Below, one piece after another: positions 25,717 to 34,616 of a stretch of 64,000 bases of DNA. A program made the translations under genes and the position numbers. The notes beneath the pieces were generated by a model, which saw nothing but the letters and a program-made list of their open reading frames with translations, was not told the origin of the DNA and searched no databases. Each line of letters opens with the position of its first letter. The first letter of the stretch is position 1. Location of the stretch: positions 1 through 64,000 of the forward strand of contig JBFMCR010000012.1 of assembly GCA_040754425.1 (NCBI GenBank), written 5' to 3'. This DNA comes from UBA6918 sp040754425 (GTDB taxonomy: Bacteria; Pseudomonadota; Gammaproteobacteria; Burkholderiales; Thiobacillaceae).

Positions 25717-28071
25717 ATGGAAACAGAACAGAAACTTTCCCTCCCCATCTCCGGCATGACCTGCGCGTCCTGCTCGACGCGCCTGGAAAAACAGCTGAAC
25801 AGGCTGCCGGGGGTGGAGGCTGCGGTGAACCTGGCCTCCGAGACCGCGACCATCCGTTTCCGCACCGCGGAAACGACTTCGGCGCAAATCCTCGACACCA
25901 TCCGCAAGACCGGCTTCGACGTGCCGCCGCGCCACGTGATGCTGAAGATTTCCGGCATGACCTGCGCCTCCTGCGCCGCCCGCATCGAGAACGCGGTAAA
26001 CAGGCAGCCGGGCATGCAAATCACGGTGAACCTCGCTTCCGAGACGGCGCGCGCAGTGTTGCAGCCGGGTGTGGAAGTCGGCGACCTCATCAATGCCATC
26101 ACCAGGACCGGCTACGGCGCAGAAGTCTGGGACGAGAAGAGCCGCGAGGAAGCGCACGCACGCGATGCGCAGACCGCACGCAGGGAATGGCTGGTGTTCT
26201 GGGGCGCGGTCACCCTCACCCTGCCGCTTCTGGCCGGCATGTTCATGCCGAATCACGAGTGGCTGCCGCGCTGGCTGCAGTTCCTCCTGGCCACGCCGGT
26301 GCAGTTCATCGCCGGCTGGCGCTTCTACCGCGGCGGCTTCAATGCCCTGCGCGGCGGCGGCGCCAACATGGACGTGCTGGTCAGCTTGGGCACCAGCATG
26401 GCCTGGGGGCTCAGTACCGTCGTCACCTTCATGGGCCTGCACGCGCAGCCGGTGTATTTCGAGGCGGGCGCCGCGGTCATCACCCTGGTGCGCCTGGGCA
26501 AACTGCTGGAAGCCAGCGCCAAGCGCAAGACCATGGACGCCATCGAAAAACTGCTGGCGCTGACGCCGCAAACCGCGTGGGTGCAAAGAAACGGCGAGTT
26601 CGTCGAGACCCCGATACATGAAATCAAGTCCGGCGACCGCGTGCGCGTACGCCCCGGCGAGCGCGTGCCGGTGGACGGCACGGTGGAGTCCGGCGAGTCC
26701 GAGATCGAGGAAGCCGCGCTCTCGGGCGAATCGCTGCCGGTGCTAAAGCGCGTCGGCGACAAGGTCTATGCCGCCACCCAGAACACCTTGGGCACGCTGG
26801 TGATCCAGGCCACCGGCGTGGGCGAGCACACCCGCATCGCCGAGATCATCCGGCTTACCGAAGCGGCGCAGGGCTCCAAGGCGCCGATCCAGAAACTGGC
26901 CGACCAGGTCTCGGGCATCTTCGTGCCGACGGTGATCGGCGTCGCGCTCATTACCCTCGTCGCCACCGGACTGTGGCTTTCCGACTGGAGCGAGGCGCTG
27001 ATCCGCGCCGTCACCGTGCTGGTGATCGCCTGCCCCTGCGCGCTGGGGCTCGCCACGCCGGCCGCGATCATGGCCGGCACCGGCTGGGGCGCGCAGTACG
27101 GCATCCTGTTCCGCAATGCCGAGGCGCTGGAAACCGCCGGCCGCATCGACACCCTGGCGGTGGACAAGACCGGCACCCTCACCACCGGCGAGTTCGGCCT
27201 GTCGCTCGCAAGCCCCGCAGCGGGCGTAAGCGAAGAAAGCCTGCTCGCCACCGCCGCCGCCCTGGAACAGGGCTCGGAACATCCGCTCGCCCGTGCCATC
27301 GTCAAGGCTGCGCAGGAACGCGGCCTCGCGCTGGAAGCGGTCGAAGGCTTTTCCGCCCTGCCCGGCCGGGGCGTGCGCGGCTCGATAAATGGCGAAGTCG
27401 CCATTGCAGGAACGGAAGACTTCCTTGCCGAATCGGGTTTGACTCTTTCCCCACCCCCCTCCCCCGACAACGCCACCCCCATACTGGTGGCGCGCGACGG
27501 CCGGTTTCTGGGCACGCTGTGGCTCACCGACACCCTGCGCAGCAACACGCCGCAGTCTTTGCAAGCCTTGCGCGACATGGGGGTGGAGGTGGTGATGCTG
27601 ACCGGCGATGAGGAATCCGCCGCGCGCGCGGTGGCGGAAAAGCTCGGCATCGCGGAATTTCATGCGCGCCAGACGCCGCAGGACAAGGCCGCGGCCATCA
27701 GGCGTTTGCAGGACATGGGCAAAAAGGTCGGCATGGCGGGCGACGGCATCAACGACGCGCCCGCGCTGGCGCAGGCCGACGCCAGCTTCGCCATGGGCAT
27801 GGGCACCGACATCGCCAAGGAAACCGCCGACATCACGCTTGCGCGCCGCGACCTTGCCGGGCTGGCCGAGGCCGTCGCGCTGTCGCGCGCGACCCTGAAG
27901 AAGATCAGGCAGAACCTGTTCTTCGCCTTCGTCTACAACGTGCTGGGCATACCGCTCGCCGCGCTGGGCCTGCTCAGTCCCGTGTTCGCCGGCGCGGCGA
28001 TGGCGATGAGTTCGGTGTCGGTGGTGACCAACGCCCTGCTCTTGCGAAAGCGCAAACCCCTCTCGGGCTGA
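25717..28071 (+). CDS. copA: Copper-translocating P-type ATPase
   Basis: This 784-residue P1B ATPase exports Cu(I). It has two N-terminal metal-binding domains with GMTCASC, the transmembrane CPC motif (VIACPCALGLATPA), phosphorylation site DKTGTLT, SEHPLARA, and the hinge GDGINDAPALAQAD. The start is set at METEQKLSLP (25717), because the 96 bases of open frame upstream are repeat-like. No copper chaperone or CueR is adjacent. Its 3' end faces fliA across 7 bases. Confidence 0.95.
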   Translation: METEQKLSLPISGMTCASCSTRLEKQLNRLPGVEAAVNLASETATIRFRTAETTSAQILDTIRKTGFDVPPRHVMLKISGMTCASCAARIENAVNRQPGMQITVNLASETARAVLQPGVEVGDLINAITRTGYGAEVWDEKSREEAHARDAQTARREWLVFWGAVTLTLPLLAGMFMPNHEWLPRWLQFLLATPVQFIAGWRFYRGGFNALRGGGANMDVLVSLGTSMAWGLSTVVTFMGLHAQPVYFEAGAAVITLVRLGKLLEASAKRKTMDAIEKLLALTPQTAWVQRNGEFVETPIHEIKSGDRVRVRPGERVPVDGTVESGESEIEEAALSGESLPVLKRVGDKVYAATQNTLGTLVIQATGVGEHTRIAEIIRLTEAAQGSKAPIQKLADQVSGIFVPTVIGVALITLVATGLWLSDWSEALIRAVTVLVIACPCALGLATPAAIMAGTGWGAQYGILFRNAEALETAGRIDTLAVDKTGTLTTGEFGLSLASPAAGVSEESLLATAAALEQGSEHPLARAIVKAAQERGLALEAVEGFSALPGRGVRGSINGEVAIAGTEDFLAESGLTLSPPPSPDNATPILVARDGRFLGTLWLTDTLRSNTPQSLQALRDMGVEVVMLTGDEESAARAVAEKLGIAEFHARQTPQDKAAAIRRLQDMGKKVGMAGDGINDAPALAQADASFAMGMGTDIAKETADITLARRDLAGLAEAVALSRATLKKIRQNLFFAFVYNVLGIPLAALGLLSPVFAGAAMAMSSVSVVTNALLLRKRKPLSG

Positions 28072-28078
28072 CTTCCGC

Positions 28079-28804
28079 TCAGTCCTTCCAGGGCTTCATC
28101 CTGGCGCGAAGCCGCGCCACGGCCTGGGAATGCAGCTGGCAGATGCGCGATTCGGACACGCCCATGACCGCGCCGATTTCCTTGAGGTTCATGTCCTGCT
28201 CGTAATACATGCCCATGAGATTCCTCTCGCGTTCGGGCAAGTCCTCGATGGCATGGACCAGCCCCCTGCGGAAGCCCTCGTCCTCCAGCAGGGAAAGCGG
28301 ATCGGACAGGTCGTCGACCAGATAACGCTCGAGAAAGTCGCTGCTTTCCTCGTCGGAAAAATCCTCGTAATACAGCAGCTGGTTGCCTTTGACATCGCCC
28401 AGCATGCTCTGGTAGTCGGCGAGGGAAATGCCCATTTCCGCGGAAATCTCCATTTCGCTCGGCGGGCGGCCAAGGCGCTGGGCCAGCCTGTTGATGGCGG
28501 ATTCGATGGCACGCGATTTCTGGCGGATGTGGCGCGGCAGCCAGTCGGCGTCGCGCAGGTCGTCCAGCATGGCGCCGCGGATTCTTTGCGTGGCATAGGA
28601 TTCGAACTGCGCGCCCTGGCTGCCGTCGAAGCGGTCCACCGCATCCATGAGGCCGATCAGCCCGACCTGGATCAGGTCATCGACTTCCACGCTTGCCGGC
28701 AGCCTCGCCATCATGTGATAGGCGATGCGCTTGACCAGCGGCAGATATTGCCGGATCAACTCATCGCCGCAAGACTTCTTCTGCACCCTCGCCACTGCCA
28801 CCAT
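28079..28804 (-). CDS. fliA: Flagellar sigma factor FliA (sigma-28)
   Basis: The 241-residue sigma-70-family factor has region 2 (QYLPLVKRIAYHM, DDLIQVGLIGLMDAVDRFD, FESYATQRIRGAMLDDLR), region 3 and region 4 (EIGAVMGVSESRICQLHSQA). It directs late flagellar and chemotaxis genes. The ATG at 28804 lies 44 bases inside the upstream flhG-like frame, suggesting coupled translation. Confidence 0.94.
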   Translation of the reverse strand: MVAVARVQKKSCGDELIRQYLPLVKRIAYHMMARLPASVEVDDLIQVGLIGLMDAVDRFDGSQGAQFESYATQRIRGAMLDDLRDADWLPRHIRQKSRAIESAINRLAQRLGRPPSEMEISAEMGISLADYQSMLGDVKGNQLLYYEDFSDEESSDFLERYLVDDLSDPLSLLEDEGFRRGLVHAIEDLPERERNLMGMYYEQDMNLKEIGAVMGVSESRICQLHSQAVARLRARMKPWKD

Positions 28805-29504
28805 GTGCCGCCTTCAGTTGGTCCTTTTGCGTGATTCTAGACACAACCCATGCCAAATTGGGCGCGATAGTTAATGTATTACTTGAAGTTACTGGCGGCA
28901 TGTTGCCATTTTGACACAACCTCTGTGCCGTCTGCCGAGCCTCCGTCTGCCATCCCAACAAGTTGAACGCACAGTGTGATACCGCTTCGGCTCCCTCTCC
29001 CAACAATACCACACGCACGGGATATTCGTTTTTTTTCAATGCCTTGAGCAAGGCATATCCGGCTTCCGCATCCGTCTTGCCCAGCAGCAGCACCAGGGTT
29101 TGTCGCGCACAAGGATCGAGGGGCGCCTCGCTCGGGGAAATGCGTCCGCCGGCGAACAAGAGAAAGTCGCAGCCCCGGCTCTCGATCGCCGCGCGCGCCA
29201 GCGACATCTCACCCGCCATCGCACCGGGTGCATGAATCAGCCCGTAGGCGCCGGCGTCGATGACCTGCCGCTCCAATGACTGATCGTCGGCACGCCAGGA
29301 CAGCAGCGGCCTGCAGCCTAGCCGGTGTGAAATGCCGCCTGCACACTCGACCAGCCATGCCCGGCGGCCTTGCCTCGCCAGTTCCGCAGCCAGCGCCAGA
29401 GCGAACCCGGCGCCGTCCGGCGCCGCGGGGCCGCTCAATATGCTGACCACGCGCGCAGTCTCCCCGCCAAACAGTCGCTGCAGTCCCAGGGCCTGGTGCT
29501 GCAT
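28761..29504 (-). CDS. FlhG-like protein, degenerate ATPase
   Basis: The 247-residue protein sits where flhG/fleN (the MinD-like regulator of flagellar number) normally lies, between flhF and fliA. The fold is suggested by VVSILSGPAAPDGAGFALALAAELARQGRRAWLVECAG, which lines up with the FlhG P-loop region, but the deviant Walker A (KGGVGKT in the family) has lost its glycines and both lysines and the aspartate after strand 2 is Glu. ATP binding is therefore doubtful. The ATG at 29504 lies 5 bases after flhF. Confidence 0.6.
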   Translation of the reverse strand: MQHQALGLQRLFGGETARVVSILSGPAAPDGAGFALALAAELARQGRRAWLVECAGGISHRLGCRPLLSWRADDQSLERQVIDAGAYGLIHAPGAMAGEMSLARAAIESRGCDFLLFAGGRISPSEAPLDPCARQTLVLLLGKTDAEAGYALLKALKKNEYPVRVVLLGEGAEAVSHCAFNLLGWQTEARQTAQRLCQNGNMPPVTSSNTLTIAPNLAWVVSRITQKDQLKAAHGGSGEGAEEVLRR

Positions 29505-29509
29505 GGGAC

Positions 29510-30634
29510 TTATCCTGAACGGCGCAGCGTGTCCTGCTCCGCTTCCATGCCCGCGTAAGCCGCCCAGTCTTCTTCCCGCATGGCAAAGCTGCCGGTTTCG
29601 CGCGCGCGCAGGGCGCGGTCGACGACATAGCCGGCGTGCGCAGGGTGGAGGTCTTCGGGCACGCGCTGGCCGGTGGACAAACAAACCAGTTCCAGGCGAT
29701 AGCGCATCAGGCAGTCGAGCACCGCGCCGCACAAACCGCCTTCGTCAAGCTTGGTGAGTATCGCGCCGTCCAGTGACGGCTGGCGCCGGACGATGCTTTC
29801 CACCAGGCTGCCCTGGCTCGATGCCGCCAGCGTCAGCAGGCAGGCGGCGCCGGCCTGCCCGAGCGCTGCGAGCTGCCGCCCGAAACGCTCGTCGCCGGGC
29901 GCAAAACCCGCGCCGTCCACCATCACACAGGCCTTTGCGCCCGGGCTGGACAGGGCTTCCTTCAACTCCGCCGCGTCATTCAGGGCAATGAAACCGGCCC
30001 CCATCATCTTGGCATAGGCTTGCAACTGCTCACGGGCGCCAATGCGGTAGGCGTCGACCGAAATCAGCACGACTTTTTCCGGCCCATGCAGCAAGGCCGC
30101 CCTGGCGGCAAGCTTGGCCAGCGTGGTGGTCTTGCCGTGGCCGGTCGGTCCGACCAGTGCCCAGACGCCCGGCCTCGATCCCGGCAATTCACCGGACTTT
30201 GCGGTCCGCAGATTGCGGATTAGCACCAGCCGCAGCCAGGCCTCGGCCTGCTCGGGCGAATGGCATTTCGGCAGCGCGGCAGCAAGATGGCGTGCAAGCC
30301 TGGGACTGAAGCCGGCGCCCAACATTTTCTGCAGGACATGGATGCGCAGCGGATAGCGTCTCTTGTCGGACGACCAGGCAAAGCCGGCCAACTGGTTCTG
30401 CAGCAGCGCACGCAAACGCGCAAGTTCGCGCCAGATCAGACTGCCGTCGCCTGCGCGCTCTCCGGCGGCAGGCACGACCGGCGCCTGTTCGGGATCGTCG
30501 TAGCGCCCGGCCATGAACTCGACGCCTTGCGGGGTCTTGCGCGTGCCGACGACGACCGCGTCCGGCCCCAGTTCCTCGCGGATCCGCTCCAGCCCGCTGC
30601 GCGCGTCAGGCGCCAGGAATCTGCGCAGCTTCAT
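29510..30634 (-). CDS. flhF: Flagellar biosynthesis GTPase FlhF
   Basis: The 374-residue SRP-type GTPase places polar flagella. The N-terminus MKLRRFLAPDARSGLERIREELGPDAVVV is typical of FlhF. The GTPase has G1 GPTGHGKTTTLAKLAAR, G3-like VMVDGAG (DTAG in most members) and G4 TKLDEGG. It is shorter than most FlhF (about 430-480) because the B domain is short. It overlaps the flhA end by 29 bases. Confidence 0.9.
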   Translation of the reverse strand: MKLRRFLAPDARSGLERIREELGPDAVVVGTRKTPQGVEFMAGRYDDPEQAPVVPAAGERAGDGSLIWRELARLRALLQNQLAGFAWSSDKRRYPLRIHVLQKMLGAGFSPRLARHLAAALPKCHSPEQAEAWLRLVLIRNLRTAKSGELPGSRPGVWALVGPTGHGKTTTLAKLAARAALLHGPEKVVLISVDAYRIGAREQLQAYAKMMGAGFIALNDAAELKEALSSPGAKACVMVDGAGFAPGDERFGRQLAALGQAGAACLLTLAASSQGSLVESIVRRQPSLDGAILTKLDEGGLCGAVLDCLMRYRLELVCLSTGQRVPEDLHPAHAGYVVDRALRARETGSFAMREEDWAAYAGMEAEQDTLRRSG

Positions 30635-32705
30635 GTTCCGCTTTTTCCTCCATGCTCATCAGGGTCGTGATCTGCAACAATTTGTCGCCCGGGATCTCTG
30701 CATACGACAGCACCGGCAAGCCGGTGCGTCTGAGCATGCGGGACAAGGGCGCGCGCAGGGCGGGAGCGACCAGCAGCACCTGCGCCCCTCCCTGTTCCGC
30801 CTGTCGCGCCATGGCACGCTCGGCCATGAGCGGCAGGGCCTCCACCAGCTCGGGCGAAATCATGGCCTCGCCTTCCTCGCCCATTTCGGCGATGAGGCGA
30901 CTTTCGATCTCGGGCGCCAGCCCGATCACGTAAAGGGTCTGCGCGCCCTCGAACAGGCGATCGACGATGTTGCGGCCGAGCGATGCGCGCACGGTTTCCG
31001 TGAGTTCGTCGATGTCCTGGGTGCGGCCCGCGCGTGCCGCCAGGGTTTCGAGAATGCTGCGCGTGTCGCGGATGGAGACCCCTTCGGTCACCAGGTTCTG
31101 CAGGATCGCCTGTACCGAAGTCAGCGGCAGCAGTCGCGGAGTGACTTCCTCCACCAGGCCGGGCATGGCGGCATTGACGCTCTCCAGCAGTTGCTGCACC
31201 TCGGCACGGCCGAGCAATTCCCCGGCATGGGTGCGGTAGACCGCTTCGACATGGCGCGCGATCACATGGCTGGCGTCGATGACCTGGTAGCCGCGCATGA
31301 GCGCGCGTTCGCGCTCCTCCTCCTCGATCCAGATGCCGGCTGCGCCAGTGAGCGGATCCACGCCGGTTTCGCCCGACAGTCTGCCCAGCATCTCTGTGGT
31401 CTCGATGGCGAGCAGCAGATCGGGATAGGCCTCGCCGCTGCCCGCTTCCACGCCCTTGAGGGTGATGCGGTAACTCGTCGGCCTCAGTTCCATGTTGTCG
31501 CGCACGCGCACCGGCGGCACGACCAGCCCCATTTCCAGCGCAAAGCGCAAGCGCCCCTCGGTAATGAGCTTGAGCGCCTGCCCGCCCTGTTTGCGGTCCA
31601 GCAGCGGGATCAGGCGGTAGCCCACCTCCAGGCCGAGAACGTCGACCGGCGGCAGGTCGGACCAGGCAAGTTCGGTAAACTGTTCGATATCCGCTTCCTC
31701 CGGCTCGGGCACATAGGCCTCGCGGCTGCGCTGGCGCAGGTCGACGGACCAGGCGACAGCGGCAAGAAGCGCAGCCAGCAGCAGAAAGGCGGCATGCGGC
31801 ATGCCGGGGATGATGCCCAGCACCGCCAGCAACGAGGCCACCACGTACAGGATTTGCGGACGTCCGAACAGCTGGGTGATGAATTCGCGGTTGAGATCCT
31901 GTTCCGCCGTAGTGCGCGACACCACGATGCCGGCGGCGGTGGAAATCACCAGTGCGGGAATCTGCGCCACCAGGCCGTCGCCCACAGTCAGCAGGGCATA
32001 GCGCGAAAGTGCCTCGCCCAGGCCCATGCCGTGCTGGAACACGCCGACCGCGATGCCGCCGACCAGGTTGATCGCCAGGATGATGAGCGCAACGATGGCA
32101 TCGCCGCGCACGAACTTGGAGGCACCGTCCATGGCGCCGTAGAAGTCGGCCTCGCGCGCGATGTCGGTGCGCAGCCTGCGCGCTTCCTGCTCGCCGATGA
32201 CGCCGCTGTTGAAGTCGGCGTCGATGGCAAGCTGCTTGCCCGGCATGGCGTCGAGCGTGAAGCGTGCCGCCACCTCGGCAATGCGGCCGGCGCCGCGCGT
32301 AATCACCACAAAATTGATGATGACCAGAATCACGAACACCACCAGGCCCACGCTGTAGTTGCCGCCCACCAGGAAATTGCCGAAGGACTCGATCACCTTG
32401 CCGGCGGAGTCGGTGCCGGTATGGCCCTGCATGAGAATGATGCGGGTGGAGGCGACATTGAGCGACAGGCGCATCAGCGTGGTTACCAGCAGCACCGTGG
32501 GAAACACGGAAAAATCCAGCGGCCGGCCGGCGTTCAGGCTCACCAGCAGCACGATCACCGCCAGCGCGATGTTGAGCGTGAACAGCATGTCGAGCATGAA
32601 GGTGGGCAGCGGCAGCACCAGCATGGCCAGCACCAGCAGCACCAGCAGCGGCCCGGCCAGGCGCACCATGCGCTGCCCGCGCGGCGCGGCAAACTGCGCG
32701 TTCAT
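30606..32705 (-). CDS. flhA: Flagellar type III export protein FlhA
   Basis: The 699-residue export-gate subunit has about eight N-terminal membrane helices (LLVLLVLAMLVLPLPTFMLD onward), the conserved FHIPEP-family loop (RTDIAREADFYGAMDGASKFVRGDAIV), and a large cytoplasmic domain binding chaperone-substrate complexes. The length is normal and the start ATG overlaps the flhB stop (ATGA). Confidence 0.97.
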   Translation of the reverse strand: MNAQFAAPRGQRMVRLAGPLLVLLVLAMLVLPLPTFMLDMLFTLNIALAVIVLLVSLNAGRPLDFSVFPTVLLVTTLMRLSLNVASTRIILMQGHTGTDSAGKVIESFGNFLVGGNYSVGLVVFVILVIINFVVITRGAGRIAEVAARFTLDAMPGKQLAIDADFNSGVIGEQEARRLRTDIAREADFYGAMDGASKFVRGDAIVALIILAINLVGGIAVGVFQHGMGLGEALSRYALLTVGDGLVAQIPALVISTAAGIVVSRTTAEQDLNREFITQLFGRPQILYVVASLLAVLGIIPGMPHAAFLLLAALLAAVAWSVDLRQRSREAYVPEPEEADIEQFTELAWSDLPPVDVLGLEVGYRLIPLLDRKQGGQALKLITEGRLRFALEMGLVVPPVRVRDNMELRPTSYRITLKGVEAGSGEAYPDLLLAIETTEMLGRLSGETGVDPLTGAAGIWIEEEERERALMRGYQVIDASHVIARHVEAVYRTHAGELLGRAEVQQLLESVNAAMPGLVEEVTPRLLPLTSVQAILQNLVTEGVSIRDTRSILETLAARAGRTQDIDELTETVRASLGRNIVDRLFEGAQTLYVIGLAPEIESRLIAEMGEEGEAMISPELVEALPLMAERAMARQAEQGGAQVLLVAPALRAPLSRMLRRTGLPVLSYAEIPGDKLLQITTLMSMEEKAEHEAAQIPGA

Positions 32706-33457
32706 TCAGCCGCCTCCCGGCGCATGGCCTGACGGCGCGCGAGGATGCGTGCCTTGAGTTGCGGGCTGCCTTCGTCTTCGCGCGCCTCGGCCAGCGTTTC
32801 CGCGCGCGTCATGGCCAGGCCCCTGAGATGACGCCACCACTGCCAGGGCACATCCAGCAGCACGGCCGGCAGTAAGCCGGCAAGCAGGAACAGCAGGCCT
32901 TCTGCCAGCACTGCGCCCGCCCTCGATACGGCCTCCGGCAAGGGCATGGCCTGCAGGCCCGCCAGGGCATCCAGGTTCATGCGACAGAAGACGAGCAGGA
33001 GCGCGGCCAGGATGGTTATTTTCAGGATGGCCCGGGTGCTGTCGAAGGCGCCGCTTGCCGAGAACATGCGGGCAAGCGCGGCAAAGAGGTGCAGCCGCTC
33101 GCCGCGAAAACGCAGTCTGACCGGCGCAAAGACCCAGCCCGACATCAACAACGGCGCCGCCAGCGTCATGACAAACAGGGCGATCAGGAAGGGCAGGATT
33201 ACGTCCGCCCCCTGCAACAGCAGGTCCAGGCCCGACTGCAGCGGCAATTGTGCGGCGTGGCGGAAATGCCCGGCGAAAAGCTGCTGCAGGCGATCGAAAA
33301 GATGCGCTCCCCACAGCATCAGCCCGACCGCCGCCGCCCCCAGCACCAGCAGCGAAGACCATTCCGACGAACGGGGAACGTTTCCCTCCGCCCTGGCCCG
33401 CTCAAGACGTCTTTCGCTGGCCGGTTCGTTACGGGAATAATCGCTTTCCTCAGCCAT
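32702..33457 (-). CDS. flhB: FlhB lacking its autocleaving C-terminal domain
   Basis: The 251-residue protein has the N-terminal signature of FlhB (EESDYSRNEPASERRLERARAEGNVPRSSE), four membrane helices and the start of the cytoplasmic linker (DEGSPQLKARILARRQAM). Normal FlhB (about 350-380 residues) continues into the FlhBC domain with the NPTH autocleavage site that switches export specificity. Here it stops just before that domain. The stop overlaps the flhA ATG (ATGA), so the short form is built into the operon and not a fresh frameshift. A separate FlhBC-like protein elsewhere could complement it. Confidence 0.88.
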   Translation of the reverse strand: MAEESDYSRNEPASERRLERARAEGNVPRSSEWSSLLVLGAAAVGLMLWGAHLFDRLQQLFAGHFRHAAQLPLQSGLDLLLQGADVILPFLIALFVMTLAAPLLMSGWVFAPVRLRFRGERLHLFAALARMFSASGAFDSTRAILKITILAALLLVFCRMNLDALAGLQAMPLPEAVSRAGAVLAEGLLFLLAGLLPAVLLDVPWQWWRHLRGLAMTRAETLAEAREDEGSPQLKARILARRQAMRREAAE

Positions 33458-33488
33458 CCTCTCCCTCTGTTGCCGGCGAGTTTAGCAC

Positions 33489-33515
33489 GCCGGTGCGTCT
33501 TTCAAGCGCACCGGC
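33489..33515. other. 9-bp hairpin between flhB and the nor genes
   Basis: GCCGGTGCG/CGCACCGGC pair perfectly around a 9-nt loop, in the divergent flhB/nor region. There is no T run on either side. The function is unknown; it could insulate the two promoters. Confidence 0.45.
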
Positions 33516-33571
33516 ACCTGTCAGTGCGGGCTTTTCCCGACGTTCAGCCCCCGCCGTTCGGCGATCCCTGC

Positions 33572-33585
33572 TTGATCTGGGTCAA
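33572..33585 (+). promoter_or_regulatory. FNR/NnrR-type box upstream of the nor operon
   Basis: TTGATCTGGGTCAA fits the TTGAT-N4-(A/G)TCAA site bound by FNR/DNR/NNR-type regulators. Its centre lies about 60 bases before the ATG at 33638. With the usual -41.5 position the transcript would start near 33620, and CATACT at 33608-33613 fits as the -10 box. Confidence 0.8.
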
Positions 33586-33637
33586 TGAATGTCCTAAACA
33601 AAACTCTCATACTCACAACAACAATTCAGGAGGACGC

Positions 33638-33982
33638 ATGATCGAGCCCGTCGAACTGGCGGATTTTTTCGTCACATTCTTTTCCGCAGCCATGGTCATC
33701 CTGTGCGGCGGGCTTTATGCCCTGCTGTTCGCATTCGCGCGCGTGAAGAACGCCCCGCGCCTGATGCCGCTGGCTTACGTCTCCTACATCGGCCTGGCGA
33801 TTTCCGCCGTCCTGCTCGCCGATGCCGCCAACCTCTTCCACAGCACGTTCTGGACCATCGTCGTCCTGCTCATGCTCGCAGGCTACCTGCTCGCGCCGCA
33901 TGGCATCTGGCATCTTTGCGTGCGCACGCACGAACACGAAGACGATGAAGCCCCCGAAACCCGAAAGATTTTTCAACCCTGA
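33638..33982 (+). CDS. Small membrane protein of the nor operon
   Basis: The 114-residue protein has three predicted membrane helices (FFVTFFSAAMVILCGGLYALLFAF, ISAVLLADAANLF, TIVVLLMLAGYLLA) and a His/Glu-rich cytoplasmic tail (RTHEHEDDEAPE). I do not recognise a named family. It is the first gene after the FNR-type box, with strong site AGGAGG before the ATG, and is 12 bases from norC, so a role in assembling or supplying nitric oxide reductase is plausible. Confidence 0.7.
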   Translation: MIEPVELADFFVTFFSAAMVILCGGLYALLFAFARVKNAPRLMPLAYVSYIGLAISAVLLADAANLFHSTFWTIVVLLMLAGYLLAPHGIWHLCVRTHEHEDDEAPETRKIFQP

Positions 33983-33994
33983 GGAGCAAGCACC

Positions 33995-34606
33995 ATGACA
34001 ACCGAAGCCTGGTGGGCATCCCCGTCGCTCTGGCGAAAAACTGCAATATGGATCACGGGCGGTTCGTTCGTGATACTCATCTTCCTGACTTTCGACTCGA
34101 TGGCTTACATCAAGGCCGGCGGCAAGCAGGTGCCGGGCTACTCCATCATCAACCAGCGCGTCGATTACCGGTATGACGACGAGAAGAAACGCTACGTGCC
34201 GGTGATCGGGCCGGAGGAGCCTCTCTTCGGCAAGAAGCTCACCGAAGAGGAAGCCAAGGCGCTGGTCAGCAAAGGCAAGCTCACCACTCAGGCCAAGAAC
34301 TGCATGGAATGCCACACCCTGCTTGGCAACGGCGCCTATTACGCCCCCGATCTCACCAAGGCCTGGCTCGACCCTTGGTGGGGCAGCAAGGAAGTGCGCG
34401 AGCAGCAGATGGTGGATTTCCTCATGAATCCGCAGGACCGGCTGCACAACGCCCTCGGCCGCAAAATGCCCAACCTCGGCATCACCGAGGAGGAAGCGCG
34501 CGCCACGGTGGCCTTCCTGAAATGGATGAGCGCCATCAACACGCTGGGCTTCCCCCACAATTTCAAGGCGATAGACCAGTCCGACGCCGCCCCCGCCCAA
34601 CAATAA
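33995..34606 (+). CDS. norC: Nitric oxide reductase cytochrome c subunit
   Basis: The 203-residue membrane-anchored cytochrome c passes electrons to NorB. One N-terminal helix (residues about 18-34) is followed by the heme site CMECH (103-107), and the probable Met ligand is in GRKMPNLG. At 203 residues it is longer than the roughly 150-residue NorC of pseudomonads because of a charged insert at residues 50-80. Confidence 0.94.
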   Translation: MTTEAWWASPSLWRKTAIWITGGSFVILIFLTFDSMAYIKAGGKQVPGYSIINQRVDYRYDDEKKRYVPVIGPEEPLFGKKLTEEEAKALVSKGKLTTQAKNCMECHTLLGNGAYYAPDLTKAWLDPWWGSKEVREQQMVDFLMNPQDRLHNALGRKMPNLGITEEEARATVAFLKWMSAINTLGFPHNFKAIDQSDAAPAQQ

Positions 34607-34616
34607 GGAGATCGAC

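Noticed and set aside
32702..33457. flhB as a frameshifted pseudogene
   Set aside because: No C-terminal remnant exists in any frame; flhA begins at the stop with an ATGA overlap.
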